Source of the DNA: Plazaster borealis
Taxonomy: Eukaryota > Echinodermata > Asteroidea > Forcipulatida > Labidiasteridae
NCBI GenBank assembly: GCA_021014325.1
Contig: CM037460.1
Location: 15,853,486 to 15,917,485, forward strand
Reading direction: 5' to 3'
Length of the DNA: 64,000 nt
Under the pieces are notes generated by a model, which was not told the DNA's origin, did not search any database, and worked only from the letters and a program-made list of their open reading frames with translations. This document shows positions 22,001-37,000 of this stretch, one piece after another (positions within the stretch are counted from its first letter, which is position 1; each line of letters begins with the position of its first letter). Made by a program: the position numbers and the translations under genes.

Positions 22001-25000
22001 CCTGTGGTCCAGTGTAATTTTCGAGCCCTGCTGGTCCACTGGACCGCCAGAACATTCCATTGGAACATTCATAATGCTACAACGCACATTCTTTCCTGTA
22101 GGAATTATGTCGTAGTTCGACACAATGTTGCATTCCAGCAAGCAGGAAATTCTGGGGTCCTACGGGCACATTCATTCCCGCCTAGAAACATGCCCGCATT
22201 TTGAGACACTTCGGAACAGTGCCAGACAGTAACAACATAGGTCTCCTAAAAGTAAATTCTTACCACTGAACCACATGACCAGCTGCATCTTCAAGGTAAT
22301 CTTGTGCTCTCGGAATTTATTGCAGAGAAACGACAGTGGGAATATGTTGAGGGCTCTCCCTACCAGGATCAGGATCTGATAACAAGGAGAGAAGAAGGGT
22401 ACTATTAAAGCCTAGCTCAACGTTCGCAAAGCCAAAATTACACTCTAGTCGGTTTTTTTCTAAACAGGTGAGAGGTCTTGTCAAAATTAATCCCAGACAG
22501 GTAGTCGGATAACAATTCTCTGATGTCAAAATTTTTTGGGGTTTCCGTCGGATTGTATTTCTATGAGAGACATGGTTTTACCGATGAACCCGGCTGAGCA
22601 CTCTGTGGTTTGACTGGCTGATTAAATGTAGTATCAACAAACTTGCGGTTTTGGAGCGATCTGGAATGTTTGGAGGTCATTGTATTTAACTAAAGATGTG
22701 TTGTATGATTTTTTAGTGAGACATGTAGAGACCCATGTTTGTTTTCCAGTAGATAGCGATCTAAGTCTCTGGGGTTTGTATAAGCAAAAGGTAACCCCAG
22801 GCACTGTGAACTTCTCCCCTTTCTCCGACACCCAATTTGAAACAAGGTAAATTAACGCAAGGGAAAAAACCTTGTCCCGGACAGTTCTTATCTGCTGGTT
22901 GTCCAGACTAATTTTGACAACGTCCCTAAGAAAACCAATGTTATAAATCTCAATTTCAAAATTTTTTTTGATGGGAACTGTTCCTTCTTCATCTGATCCG
23001 CCCTACGAAGGGCATTCATCATGTTCAACAATTGATGTTTGTGCCCCTCTTTATGATGTGGGTGAACACACAACGCATATCTTCATGATTTTAGCTTGCA
23101 CCGGAAGTGCAACATGAATCTTAAACTACAGGTACGGGTTGCCGTACTCGTTACGCAATAACGTGTAGCTTAACATTTTTAATGTCTGTAACACTGACCA
23201 TGATCTGTCTCAAGTGTACAAGCATTTTTCACAAAGTAAACAGAACCCGAAGAATGCTGTGTGTGTACAATATTATTATATATTATTTCTGGTAATGTAA
23301 CCAATCCATCTTGTTTTAAAGGGCAAACAAAATCACATTCTTCCACTTACCAATGTCCAGATGGTGAATGCCGGCTGAAAATTGTGATTAAACGTTGGGA
23401 TAGCCAGACCTAGGTACACGAACACGCAAGTCTCTGCAACAAAGAAGAAACGACAATTAACTCAATTCAACTCCAGAGCAACCAGGGCTCAAATTTAACA
23501 CTGGACCACATGACAGGACAAGCCCGGTGGTCTTATGTTTTTCAATTGAATAATAATACCTCACTGTGTGACATCTTTAATGAAAAAGAAAAGGATGTTC
23601 AAATGTTGACTTTGAGTTGAGTCTGGTGAATGCATTTCAAATCTGTTGAGTATCAAAGTAGCGTAAGACCCATAAGACAGATGAGATGAATCTTCTCTAT
23701 AGTGCTTATTCAAATAAAAAAAATTATTTACAGTTTACATATTAAACTCTGCAGAAAGTTCATTCTCATAAAGATTCTGGTCTTGAACAATTTTTTAGCT
23801 ACAAGCCCTGTGGTCTTGTGGAAATTTTCCTCAAATTCGAGCCCTGGAAACAAAGATCTTCTGCCCTCAACCATCATGTTCACTGTGTGCACTAGTACTC
23901 TTGAATAACGATTTTCACAATGCCAAAAAGGGGTCAAACTAATTAATAATCTGAATTGGGGATTACACAATAACCCCTTAAAAAAGGGAGATTTTGAGCA
24001 TGAATTCCAGTACCAGCTGTCCCTCTTTTACCGGGAAAACAAGAGTAGTAAGGTAGGTGCATGCGTGGGCACTGCAGGGCCCAATTTCATAGAGCTGCTT
24101 AAGCCGAAAACATTGCTTAAACATTTTCTGCTTAGCAAAAATAAGGAGGACACCAGTCACAGATTGTACATGTGACATGGTAGTTTGGCTGGTAACCATA
24201 TTCTGGTAAGCATAATTTTGTTGTGCTTAGGTGCTTTTTGTGCTTAAGCAGCTCTATGAAACTGGCTGCTGTAGTAGGATTCAAAATCACAGGACCTGGA
24301 AAGCACCGAGTATACAGTGCTTATCACACATCGGTGTAAAGGGCCATCCAAAACTATGTCAAGAGTTCCTTTTAATTTAAAATAAAAAAAGGATTGTCCA
24401 GCCGTTGCTGACAACATTCCTTCTCTGGTGCTTTTCAGAAAGATTCACGAAAAGCCCTGTTACGTCATCACTCATGTTACGTCATATGTGGGAGCTCCGT
24501 TTTGTATAGCTGCTTTGTTGCAGCATGGAGGTATAACAAAACAACATCCCACATATGACGTCAAAGTATTGTCATTTTGACGCACACCGTCAACGGCAGA
24601 AGAGTTTGTAGTTTCTAAAACCTTGAGGCTTGGGGCCTAATTCTTGATCGATAATAACGAAAAAATTCAGAAGTTTACAAATATCAAAATTTTAATGTAA
24701 ATGCTAAACAAACACATTATAAACAAGTTTAAATAGCATTCCCTTAAAACAAATTCGCTCAAGTAGCTGTTTAAACTGTATAATGCTTGCAGTCAATAAA
24801 AAAAAATTAAAAAGTGTCTGCAGAGCTAGAGTTTGTCAACTCACCTGCTAAGAATGCCAGGGTCCTGAATGTCTGCTGAACATTGATCTGAGTGATGGGT
24901 GAGAGGTTGTGATGAGTGTAGTGAGACATGACGATCCCGCAGAACAATATTGACATAATACCTAAGAGAGCCAAGGGATAAAACCCAGTGAGAATCAGAC

Positions 25001-28000
25001 ATGTACAAATTTGAAAAGTCTGTGACGAGAGCGGCTGAACACTTAAAGGTTTCGTACACGTTTGGTAATGACTCAAAACAAATAGTTGCATAAAAACTTA
25101 CTTGGTAACAAGCCACGGAGAGCTGTTGATAGTATAAAACATTGTAGGAAACGACTCCCTCTGAAGTAACATAGTTTTTGAGAAAGAGGTAATTTCACAC
25201 TAAAATAATAAAAACTTCTTGCAAGAAGTTTTTATTCCTATCTGAAAGCACACAAATTTGTACACGTGTTTTTTCTTTTATCATTTTCTTGCAACTCCGA
25301 TGACCACAAGACTGTGCAAGTCTCGTGCGTATTCGAACATTGGGACCCGTTAAAGCGCGTGAGTTTGTTTCCTTCACGCGTTAAAGCAATGTGCGTGGGA
25401 CCATAGTGGTCCCAAAAATGTTTGAATACGCGGGAGACTTGCATGGTCTATTGAGCCCAAATTTTTACAGGCTTGTTATTTTATGCATATGTTGGGATAC
25501 ACCAAGTGAGAACACTGGTCTTTGACAATTTCCAAACGTGTTCAGTGCCTTTAAAGAGTATTTATGTACAAGTTTTGAAATCGATACTTCGGTCAAATTC
25601 CACTCCATTGTGCGAGACCATACCCACTTTTGGCACTTCATGCCAGCTGTACAATCAATGCGGTCGCGAATGCACAAAATGACAAAAAGGTTTTTGGCTC
25701 TTCGTGAAAATGCAATTCCAGGATCTTGTGGTTTTTGCCTTTCATCGACTTAGCATAACTAAGAAACTAGATGATTTTGAGAGCTGTAACTTTGTAAATT
25801 GTTAGACACCAATCAACTAAATCGAAACCACCAAAAAAGTCAAAATGAGTTTTCTACCGATTTTTCATGTTTTTGGCTCTTCGTGAAATTGCTGATGATA
25901 TTGAGCCTGCAGGAAGTCCAGGCTGTATGGATACTTTGTAAACCATGTGATGTCACAGGTAACTTGGTCTATCGACCTAATTCACCTGACGTGATTATAA
26001 CAATAATCTTGGTTGTGCCATTTTGGGAGTCAATCCCCCTCTGTGTTATGCAGTGTGGTGCGCATTTTAGGCGACAAGAAATTTACACGCTTATCATATT
26101 TCGACGCGCAGTTGGACTCCCAAAATGGCCAGCATAGCAGACAGAAGCCCGTGCATGACATTGGTGCAAGAGGTCAATTTTTTCCGGACGTTGCACTTAC
26201 CGGAGAGTTTGAGTCCTTCTGACAGTACGTACGGCAGGTAAGAGAAGATCAACATGATTCCAAATTCAAGGGATGGGGTCTTTCTCAGGTCGACATGCTT
26301 CAGGAGGTGCTTTAGGGTTAAGGTCAATGGTCGGAGGGCAAGGTTCAGAGGTCAAACTCAATAGAAGTATCCTCAAATCATGGATACCAATTGTTAAACT
26401 TCTGACTATTGTATCATCAAATCTAAAGCTTGATACTAACAGAAGAAATTGTCCTGAAGACAAGCAGAGTATACTTTTCAAAACGTCGAGACCACACCGG
26501 CTCTTTTCAGAGCTAACCCTCCCACAAAGAGATTTTACACATGGTTGTACCCGCAAGTTTATTATTTATTTATAGTTACTTCTAGAAGCAATTATCACCC
26601 AAAAACTATCTCTATTAAAATTGACTAACTTTTTAGAAATAAAGGAATAGTAACTGTTTGCTTAACAAAACAAATAAGAACTACCTGTTCGTCGGTGTTA
26701 CTTCCAAAATAATATGACCTTATGATGAAATTTCCCCCAAACAACCACATCCTACGGCGATCGGTCAGAATAATTAGCACTTTATTTTGCGTGTCGTGGT
26801 CGAGCGATAAGAACACCGAACTCAAGCTCTGGTGTTTCTGATTAGCAGAGTGTGGGTTCGAATCCCAGTCGTGACACTTAAGCAAGACACTTAACCACTT
26901 AACCACATGCTTTGTCCTTCGGATGGGACGTTAAGCCGTAGGTTCCGTGTGTTGTGTAATGCACGTAAAAGAACCCAGTGCACTTATCGAAAAGAGAAGG
27001 GGTTCGCCCCGATGTTCCTGGTTTGATTGGCTGCATATTGCAGCACCTTGTAAACCATTACATGGTGCTATGCAAAGGAATAGGTCTCATACTTCAACTT
27101 GAACTCCAGTTACCATGTAGGAAAAATACCGAGCGCTTTGAGACACCCATCGGGAGTATAAAGCACTTTATAAGAACTGCATGTTATTATTATTATTATA
27201 AAGCGAGTATTTTTATCATCATCTTCAATTTTATTGTAAAGGATATGAGAGCGCTAATCAGTCCAAGAGCTATGCCCACTGCAGCTGATGCACTGAACAT
27301 GACACAGAATGAGCCCACAGCATAACCAAAGGCCTCTGTCGAGGAAACGTTAGCCATCGCTGGTGTATTCAACATGATCACAGTACTGTCATAGAAAAAC
27401 AAAAAACAGAGATAATATAATGCTATCATGTATAAGATTTGAGGCATTGCATGGTGAGGTATCAATGTGTACTCGGTTTGCGGTAACACCATGTGTATAT
27501 CTACTTTGCTGTGTATATTTTGTTCTTTGAGAACTTGTCTTGCTATTTATTGTACTGCCGCAGAGTAGATTTCGGAATTCGGGAGACTATTCTACTGCTG
27601 CGGAGTTGATTTTTGAATTCGGGAGACTACCAAGTTCTGAGAAGAACTGTCCTGCTTAACTGGGCAGAAGGTAGGAAATCGGCCGGGACTACTACTTTCG
27701 CTTAGTGGATCAAGGGGACTTCTCGTTATTGACTTCACTGCCGCAAAGTGAGTTCTTAATTGGTCTCTAGGAGACCAACTGGCAGTAGAATTAGCTCCTC
27801 AATTTTGGCAGTCAGATGGACAGCTGACATGAATATCCATCTGGACATTCCATTGTGTAGTTCATATAGCGTGCACATACATGTACCGTGCTACATTTTT
27901 AGAGGGACAGAGAGGGACAGGAGGTACTGAATTCATGCTCGTAATATCCCTTTTTCCTGGGAGTATTGTGTAGTCCCTGATTCCAGACCTTTGTCCTTTT

Positions 28001-31000
28001 GTTAATCCAAATATGGCATACCAAAAATGCGTTTGCACTGATTCACATGGTTGGACAACAGACTCGAAAATGTTACCAACAGTAGGAGGGTTAAAATATA
28101 AAAGTAAACTAAAAGATCAACTCACTCGGACATAACAATGGATACAGCATCATTTAGGATACTCTCACCAAACACCAACATGTTGAGGAGTGGATGAACG
28201 TCAATGGCCGAGAAGATCGCTAGGGTCGCCACAGGATCCACGGCCGAGATGAGCGACCCAAAAGCAAAGCTCTCCACCAGGTCTAGCTTGTACGCTACCT
28301 CAGCCTGGATGGGCAGGAGAAGGAGCCAGAGGAAATAAGAAAGAGAAAATTGCATCAGGCCTCATACTTACTTCTCAATGCAGAATTTTTTCCTTAGTAA
28401 CCCTTTAGCATGCATACTGCCCGCAGCCGCTCTGAATATTACTCTGCATACCGCCTGCAACCGCCCTCAAAGTTTGACCAGTTGCATTTTGAATTTTCAA
28501 ATATGATTAAAATGCAGCAAACAGCTGTGGAAAGAGGGCGATCTCAAAATGACAATAGTCTAAAAGTAGCACATGATCCCCATGACGCTGTCCACCTCCA
28601 AAGGTTCGAAGGTCTGAAGTCCTATCACCAACACATGTGAAAACGATTAGCTGTTTTTTCTGAGTCTATGTACAGACCGTAATAAGTACAACATATTTTA
28701 CAGGCAATGTACACCATAATGGCAACCGCTCGGTTGTTCCACAATAAACTTATTTGTGTTTTACACACGGAATACCATGACTTGAAAGGATTTTACGGAC
28801 AGTTTTAGGTAAAGAAGTTATTTGTTGGTAACAGAGGCATTTGTTTTTATTTCCAAAGGTAGTCACGAAGACAGAAGCAAAGAGAAGTCAATCAGACTTT
28901 ACATCACTCTCCGAACATACCAAAGTTGAAATAATTACTAGTTTTCTTGTTTGTTTATTATATCAAAATATTTGAGATTTCTTTGCTTCCTTGATGGTTC
29001 TATAACTTCTCTTGATAGGGTGACAAACAAACGTCAAAGAATTTTATTGTTCCGTTTTGCAAATCAGGCGTGTGTGATGCACAGCGCTGCTTAAGCAGAC
29101 AATTTTGCTTGACAATTTTGTTCGGGGGTGCCAAGCAAAAATTCCGACTGGCACCCCCGAACAAAGATATTGACAAAATCAGGAGACCGCCAACATAAGG
29201 GTTAGATAGCTCAGTTGGCAGAGTGCCAGCACGTTAATCACGAGGTCGCAGGTTCAAGTTTTCTTTGCTCAACCCAAAACCAAGCAAACATTAGCAGTCA
29301 TGATACATGTACTTTGGCTGGTAACCCTATTCTGGTAAGCATAATTTGATTGTGCTTAAAGCAGCTGTATGGAATTGGTCCCGGTAGTGTGATTGTTAAA
29401 CAATGTTAGGTTTTTGGCATCCTCCGTCTACGTCTAGAGATGAAACTTCTAATGATGACGAAAACGCCCATTAACCCTCACCGCAGCAATTCCTCTAAAT
29501 TCCTCTTCAGGATGCTGTCTGATTGGGGAGAAAACCTGCTTAACAATTGTCTGATAAGCAGAAATGAGCAGGATACCAGTCACAATTTGTACATGTGGCT
29601 AGCTAGTTTGGCTGGTAACCTTATTCTGGTAAGCATAATTTTGTTGTGCCAAGCTACTTTTTGTGTTTAAGCAGCTCTATGAAACTATGGGTCTAATTTC
29701 ATGGCTCTGCTTACTGTGGAATTCTGCACTTATGGCTCATAGAATTGTGTGCTTTACAGGGCGTTGTAAGCGCAGAATTCTTTGGTAAGCAGCACCATGA
29801 AATTGGGCCCAGATCTTTATTTTTGTTTTGTTTATTTTTTATTTCCATATTTCACAACTAGATAATCTGTCAATACCAGAGTTTTATACAAAATAGTGAC
29901 AAAGGAGGGTACCAGGAAAAAGCCAAGACTTATACAGGCTCAGATCCCTTTAGTTAATAAGTAAATTAATAACAATTTCAGAGTAAGGATGATAATTATT
30001 GAACAAGAATAAGGAGAAGTGTACATGTATATAGCAACCAATAGTTCGTTTAGAAAAGAAGAAAAAACCCAACCAGTTAATTGCATACTGTTTTAAAATT
30101 AACAGAACTAACTATTAGGAATGAATTTATACAAAAATGCACAAAGCGAGGGAAAATGAGAGAAAAAACCCCCAATAAGTAATTGAATACAAGACTTGAT
30201 AAATTGGAATGTAGTCAGGTGTACATAAGCCATTTGAGGAGTGTACATGTAAGATAGTATTGGGAATAAGTAGGGTTTTTTTTCTTTAAAAAAAGGGTAT
30301 AGGGGTTAAGCTGATTCCAGAGTAGGGGGGCCTTGATGTCTGACTGTATTCTTAAATAGTGTGGTCCTAGCCTTTCCAATATGAATTTTAGTTGCTGATC
30401 TATTGTTATGTTATCTAATGTCTAGATTACTCAAAAAGAGAGATTTTTTGTTTCTCGGTAACAGGTTACTTTCAAATTTATACATAAGGATTCCTAGATG
30501 ATATTTGTACAGTTCAAAAATATTGAGTGTATTAAAATGTCTAAAAAGGGGTGAAGATCTAAGACCAAACATGTTGGTGTTGGGTGACCAAAGAGTGGAG
30601 GATAGTAGACAATTGAGGTTGCAGGCCCAAGGGCGAGTGGACCCCGGAGTGGACCCAGGGACTTTGGGTCAATGATTCATGTTGTGCAGTTTGATTGTGT
30701 TCATTCCAATGTCGCAACAACAAAACAAGAATCTAGCGTTGGGCGAAGTTTTTTTCACACATAATAACTAGTTCTTATACAGCGCATTTTACAATAACGC
30801 GCTTTACACGAGTGCCCTGGTCATTGGGCCAATAACATTCCTTTAATCTTTCTCAGCTCCCTGGGGAGTATACAGCCCCGAGCTGCCGTGGCGCTCCGAA
30901 GGCACAATATCAACCTCTACCCTCGCAGGTACCCATTTATACCCCTGGGTGAAGAGTAGCAATTATAGTGAAGTATCTTGTCCAAGGATACAAGTGTCAT

Positions 31001-34000
31001 GACCGGGATTCGAACCCACACCCCGATGACTTAATCATTGGAACTTGAATTCGATGCTCTAAACCACTCGGCCACATGACACCCCATGGTAGAATTTCAC
31101 TTCAAAATCCTTCTCAGGACAATTGATTCTTGACCAAGTTAAAACAAAAGAAGTTTGTAAATTAAAAATCATCTATAAAGTTTGATTTGTTCTCACCCAT
31201 TGTGCACCACCACACCTTTAAGTTCAATGAACATGTGCAATTAAATATATGAGAGATATTTTCATTTAGTCTGATTTTAAATGTATTGTACAGGATTGGT
31301 AAGGATGAAAAAAATCATTGTTAAATTTTAGTCTGAAAGCTTACTGATTATGAACGTCATACTAGTTTTTTTCTTTATGTGAAATATTTCTCTTTAAATT
31401 GAAGTCAGATTCGACAAAACTGTTTCTGAAAACCTAAAAAAAAACGCAACAGCTGATTTTGGTTGTTACAACCAAAATTAAGGACAATGTGGTTACATGC
31501 TAAAAATTGTGTGTGTTTTTTCTCTATTTTTTCCTGACTAACACAACGGATTAAGCCAAACTTTTCACAAGTTTGTAACTTCATGTAAATGGTTGATCAC
31601 AAAAAACCTGAACACTGTCTGCGACTATTTTTGTCAGCTCTACCAATCCTGTTTAATACATTTAATTAATTATTACCTTTCCCAGAAGAAATAGTCCCCC
31701 TCCAACAACACTAGCTGAAATGACTGTTCCAAAGACGGCAAACACCATGATAGAGCCGATGTTCTGGAAGAAGTTACCCTGAGGGGGGGAAAAAACGCCA
31801 CAAAAACACAGATTGTAACCAGGGCCCAATTTCATAGAGCTGCTTAAGCACAAAAAGTAGCTTAAGCACAACAAAATTATGCTTAACGGAATAAGGTTAC
31901 CAGCCAAAAGAGTATGTTACATGTACAATCTGTAACTGGTCTTGCTTTCTTTTGATTAACTGGGTCATCCACGCGTTGCGACCTCCAAAAATCAGTTTTT
32001 ACATCGTCAAACAGTAGGAGGGTTGACTGTGTACTGTGCATATGCATTCGCCACATGATATCATACATGTCATATTGCAGGCTGGAATAGTGTATTTATC
32101 ATCCAAAACCACAGTGGTTGATATTGAATGGTGTGACAGTAGGAGGGTTGACCGTGTACTGTGTATATACATTCGCCACATGATATCATATTGCAGGCTG
32201 GCATAGTGTATTTATCATCCAAAACCACAGTGGTTGATATTGAATGGTGTGACAGTAGGAGGGTTGACCGTGTACTGTGTATATGCATTCACCACATGAT
32301 ATCATATTGCAGGATGGCCTAGTTTATTCATCGTCCAAAACCACAGTGGTTAATATTGAATGGTCAGACAGTAGGAGGGTTGACCGTGTACTGTGCATAT
32401 ACATTCGCCACATGATATCATATTGCAGGCTGGCATAGTGTATTTATCATCCAAAACCACAGTGGTTGATATTGAAGGGTGAGACAGTAGGAGGGTTGAC
32501 TTTGTGCTGTGCATATGCATTCGCCACATGATATCATATTGCAGGATGGCCTAGTTTATTCATCGTCCAAAACCACAGTGGTTAATATTGAATGGTCAGA
32601 CAGTAGGAGGGTTGACTTTGTGCACCACATGATATCAAATTGCAAGATGGCCTAGTTTATTTATCATCCAAAACCACAGTGGTTGATATTGAATGGTCAG
32701 ACAGTAGGAGGGTTGACTGTGTACTGTGTAGATGCATTCACCACATAGTATTACATTGCAGGCTGGTAAACCTTATCAATCATTCAAAACCACAATGGGT
32801 GACATATTAACGGTCAAACAGTACAAGGGTGTTAATGCTCTTACCTTATGCAAAGAGTAGCCCGATTCAAAAATGATAGGTGGTAGGAGGATGAGAAAGA
32901 ACATCGTAGGGTCCATCATCTCATAATCCTGTTTAAAGAAGAAACAAGTCTTGACATTGATGCAAGCCTTGCACTATTTATCTTGCTGGTAAGTCATTAG
33001 GTCATATGTGTGCGTATCTGCAACACGCCCAAACTTTTTGTTACTTCAGGCTTCAAGCTGGCATAAGCTTGAGTGTAATTTTAACCAAATCCCATTTCAT
33101 CGTTAAAAAGCATTTCTTACGACAGAAACTTGTAATTCTGAGAAGACCTTGGTCTTTGAAGAATAATAATAACACTCTTCTTGCATAACTAATAATAATA
33201 ATACTGTACATTTATATTGCGCTTAAAGGCACTGTACACATTTGGTAATTACTTAAAGTATACATTAGAATAAAAACTGACTTGGTAACGAGCAACAGAG
33301 AGCTGTTGATAGTATAAAACATTGTGAGAAATGACTCCCTCTGAAGTAACGTTGTTTTTGAGAAAGCGGTAATTCTCACTAAAATAATAAAATACTTCTT
33401 GCAAGAAGCCTTTTATTCCTATCTGAAAGCACACAAATTTGTACAACGATGGTGTTTTTTCTTTCATCATTTTCTTGCAACTTCGATGACTAATTGAGCC
33501 CAAATTTTCACAGGCTTGTTGTTTTATGCATATGTTGGGATACACCAAGTGAGAACACTAGTCTTTGACAATTACCAAACGTGTTCAGTGCCTTTAATAC
33601 TACGTTTCTAAGCGCTACAATATTTATCTTGCAAGGTATGTGTAGCTATGTTTTGATGTATGAGACCTATTCTTTTACATAGCACCATGTAATGGTTTAC
33701 AAGGTGCTGTGGCGCAATATGCAGCCAAACAAACCAGGAACCACAGGACAAATCCCTTCTCTTTACTATAAGTGCACTGGGTTCTTTTACGTGCATTACA
33801 CCACACACGGGACCTACGGCTTTACGTCCCATCCGAAGGACGAAGCAATGATGGTTAAGTGTCTTGCTTAAGGACACAAGTGTCACGACCAGGACTCGAA
33901 CCCACACTCTGCTGATTTACAGTCATTACAGGTTGGCTAAGTGGTTTCTTCCCTGCCATTCACCTCTGTGGACCCCGGTTCCAATCTGGCATCGGACCGG

Positions 34001-37000
34001 AACCTTACATGTGGATTGGGTTTTTAGTCCCTACCTGGGTTTTTCCGTTTGGGGTTTCCCAACCTCGTTCCCAGTGGTATATAATCCCGCCGCGCCATAT
34101 TTTCCCAGAATACCTTTCCCGATCATAACCCCTGGAAGTGTGACTTTGAAATATCAAAATTTTATAGAATATTTTAATTAGTCTTGCGGTTGATCCACTC
34201 TGTGTTAGAGACTACGCAGAGCGCGCTATCAAAGACGCATCAAGTAATAGAGCAACTGGTCCACTCTCATCCTTTTTTTTGAACTTGTGATACGTCTAAC
34301 TGTATGCAGTTTAGGTTGACCATGTAAAAATGTGATTTCTCTGAAGTGTATTACATCAAAATACATCCATTTCAACGGGTGTGCACACAGAGCAGTCACT
34401 TTTGGTCAGCCAATCAGCGTTGATTTTAAGTGCTTTCCTTTCAGTGATGAGAGGTATCGATACGGCGTGCTGCCCATGGTAACAAGGCAGGGGTTTTCCT
34501 CCCACATCTAAAACTGACATTCCTTCAACATTTTCTTTTTGGAGGTATCTTCAGGCATAAGGCAGGGTTCTCCACACGCGGTTTTGTCCGGGTGCTGCGC
34601 CCGTACAAAATCTTCAAAATACAAAATGCGCCCGGACAAAAAATGTAGTGCCCGGACAAAATTGTTGTGCGCCCGGACAAAAAATGTCAAAAAATACTTA
34701 CGACGAACACAAACCACCGTTTCAATGCGCTAGTAGATCGATCTTTTTGTATTAATAGTGTGCAGCGACTGGTACACAGAAGTCAGCTATTTCATAACGC
34801 GGTTCGGGTGCATTTTTCTCTGTGTCGCAGGGCATCCTGACTACATTTTTAGTCGATGAACAGAACCTTGTATCCAAGACTCAATAATTGAGTCCACCCC
34901 GCGCTATCATGAGAGATATTATTATTGTACATTGTCCATCAGGGACCGGAGGTTGACAATTCTTTGGATGTTGAAACAAACAGCGTGATATGGGGAGACC
35001 GATCAGAGAGTTCGAAGAAAAAAAAACGGACGCAAATCTGAAACTCGCATTCCAAGAAGAAGCTATTGGGCGATCGTGCACAAAGTGGATGGATTTTTAG
35101 TTCAGGATCAGTGGTTTTGTTCGTGCTGAAATGATTTGAAAAAAAAATGTTTGCACAATCAGTCGATCTTGCAGGAATAGTTTGTGCAATTACCGATCGT
35201 GCAGGAATTTTGGTTTGTGCAATCGGCTTATCTATCATGCAGGAATAGTTTGCGCAATTTAACGATAGTGCAGGAATAGTGTGCGCAATATGCCGATAGT
35301 GCAGGATTGGTTTAGCGCCCGGACAAAATTTAACCCTGTGGAGAACCCTGATAAGGGACCTTACATTGCACGGAACTTTTGAAACTTCCCTTGCTTCATC
35401 ACAAAATAATAACAACAAAGACTGAGGAATCCTGTAAAACAATGGCTACTCACCGTGAGGTTGTATTCAGCGATCTTTGCATTCCTGGTGAGTAAAGACA
35501 CCAGTCCGATGAGTACACCCAGACCAACGACGGCTACGCTCTCCGGGAGGTAATGAAACTTGAACTTAATCAGCAGATGAACAAGAATGATGGACAGAGC
35601 TGTCATCAGAGAATAATACAAAAAAATGTTATAAACTTTGCTTGATTGCAAAAAAGGATGCTATTAAAGTCTTAGTTCAATGTATGACATTCCGTAGTTA
35701 TCCAGTGCAAAGTTTGTAACTTTCTCGACAACAGAAAAATTATCATTCCTATCACTTGTCTGTCGTAAAATTCACACAAAATTGGGTGATCTTAAAGTAG
35801 GATGGGGCTAACCCCATAAAGACGGCCTATCCACTTCATTATCCTTTGCCCTAAAGCCTTTCAAGGAAGTAATCAACTGCCACAATCTGACGGGGGAACA
35901 GATCAGTTTGCCCTTAGACTTGTGCACAAAAAAATATGCTAAAAAAAAACCCTTGCTTTTTTACACAAAGTCAGCAAAATTGTCCCACAAAATCCAGTAT
36001 GATATGAAAAGCCAGAATGATATGAAAAACAAATAATGGATGTTTTACATTGAGAAAATGGAGAGAATATTTTCAGTTTTTTGAAAAATTAAATGTTCTA
36101 TTCAACTCGGCTTTGCCTCAGAGCGCTTATAGAGCGCGGAAGGTGCAATATTGGGTACTAGAGCTCTACTTATTGTTGGAACGTGAAATCCACATGGGCG
36201 CCATTTCAGCAAGCAAATGTTTTGTTATCATTGATAGCAATGGTCATTGTCTGCACTGATCTATTGTTGCATCAAAAGAGTTGCTTGCTGAAATGGCGTC
36301 CAGTGCACATTTCACATTTCAACCCGAGTTCCCCATCTTGCCGCCTTTAGGGCTAGGTTTGGGGTGAAACATAATTTACCCAGAATGAGAAGAATGAAGA
36401 ACAGCGCTAAGCTGCTAGAGTGTTCCTCTTCAGCTGAATTACCAGCAGGTAGTTGATGATCTTGCACTGTTGCCTGCTCTGTGGAAAGAACCTCAGTCAA
36501 GGTGCCTTGAGTAGAGTTCAGCTTATTAGTCCTGCTCCCAACGCAAAATGAAAATAACAAGCACTTCATGAATATGCAAGAGAAGACACCCCATGAATAA
36601 ATGCAACACAGCCTTAGTGCTTGGTGGGGAACATCTATTATTTAAAATTGATTCTTGCATGGATTTGAATTTTTAAATAGGCATGTCAGGTCAATTTTTT
36701 TCATTAAAAACCTTCTGATTTTTTTATTTTATTTGGGAAGATCTTTGTTTGTTTGTTTATTTAGATAATCTTCCTAAAAAGGGAACTTGGCAAAGCTCCC
36801 ACAAGGGGATATAAACGCCAAGCTGGCAATAGCCAATCTCTCTCATACAAACCTCGTTTTAACGTCTATGGATTATGAACTGCACAAATCAATAAGTTGT
36901 GATTCGGTAACTACACGACAATCCTTATCCTAGTCATTGTGAAATTGGGTGGATTCGAACCCACAACCTTGTGATTGAAAGTCTTACAGTCTAACCACTT

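Larger units (their letters stand above)
29080..29384. mobile_element. Palindromic MITE interrupted by other repeats
   Basis: Left part GCGCTGCTTAAGCAGACAA and right part GGCTGGTAACCCTATTCTGG to GCAGCTGTATGGAATTGG belong to the GCCCAATTTCATAGAGC family. They are separated by a perfect hairpin (29117-29165) and a tRNA-like block (29199-29270). Confidence 0.6.

Noticed and set aside
22888..23073. Extra exchanger exon on the minus strand
   Set aside because: No family similarity, and exons 10 and 11 already join in phase without it.
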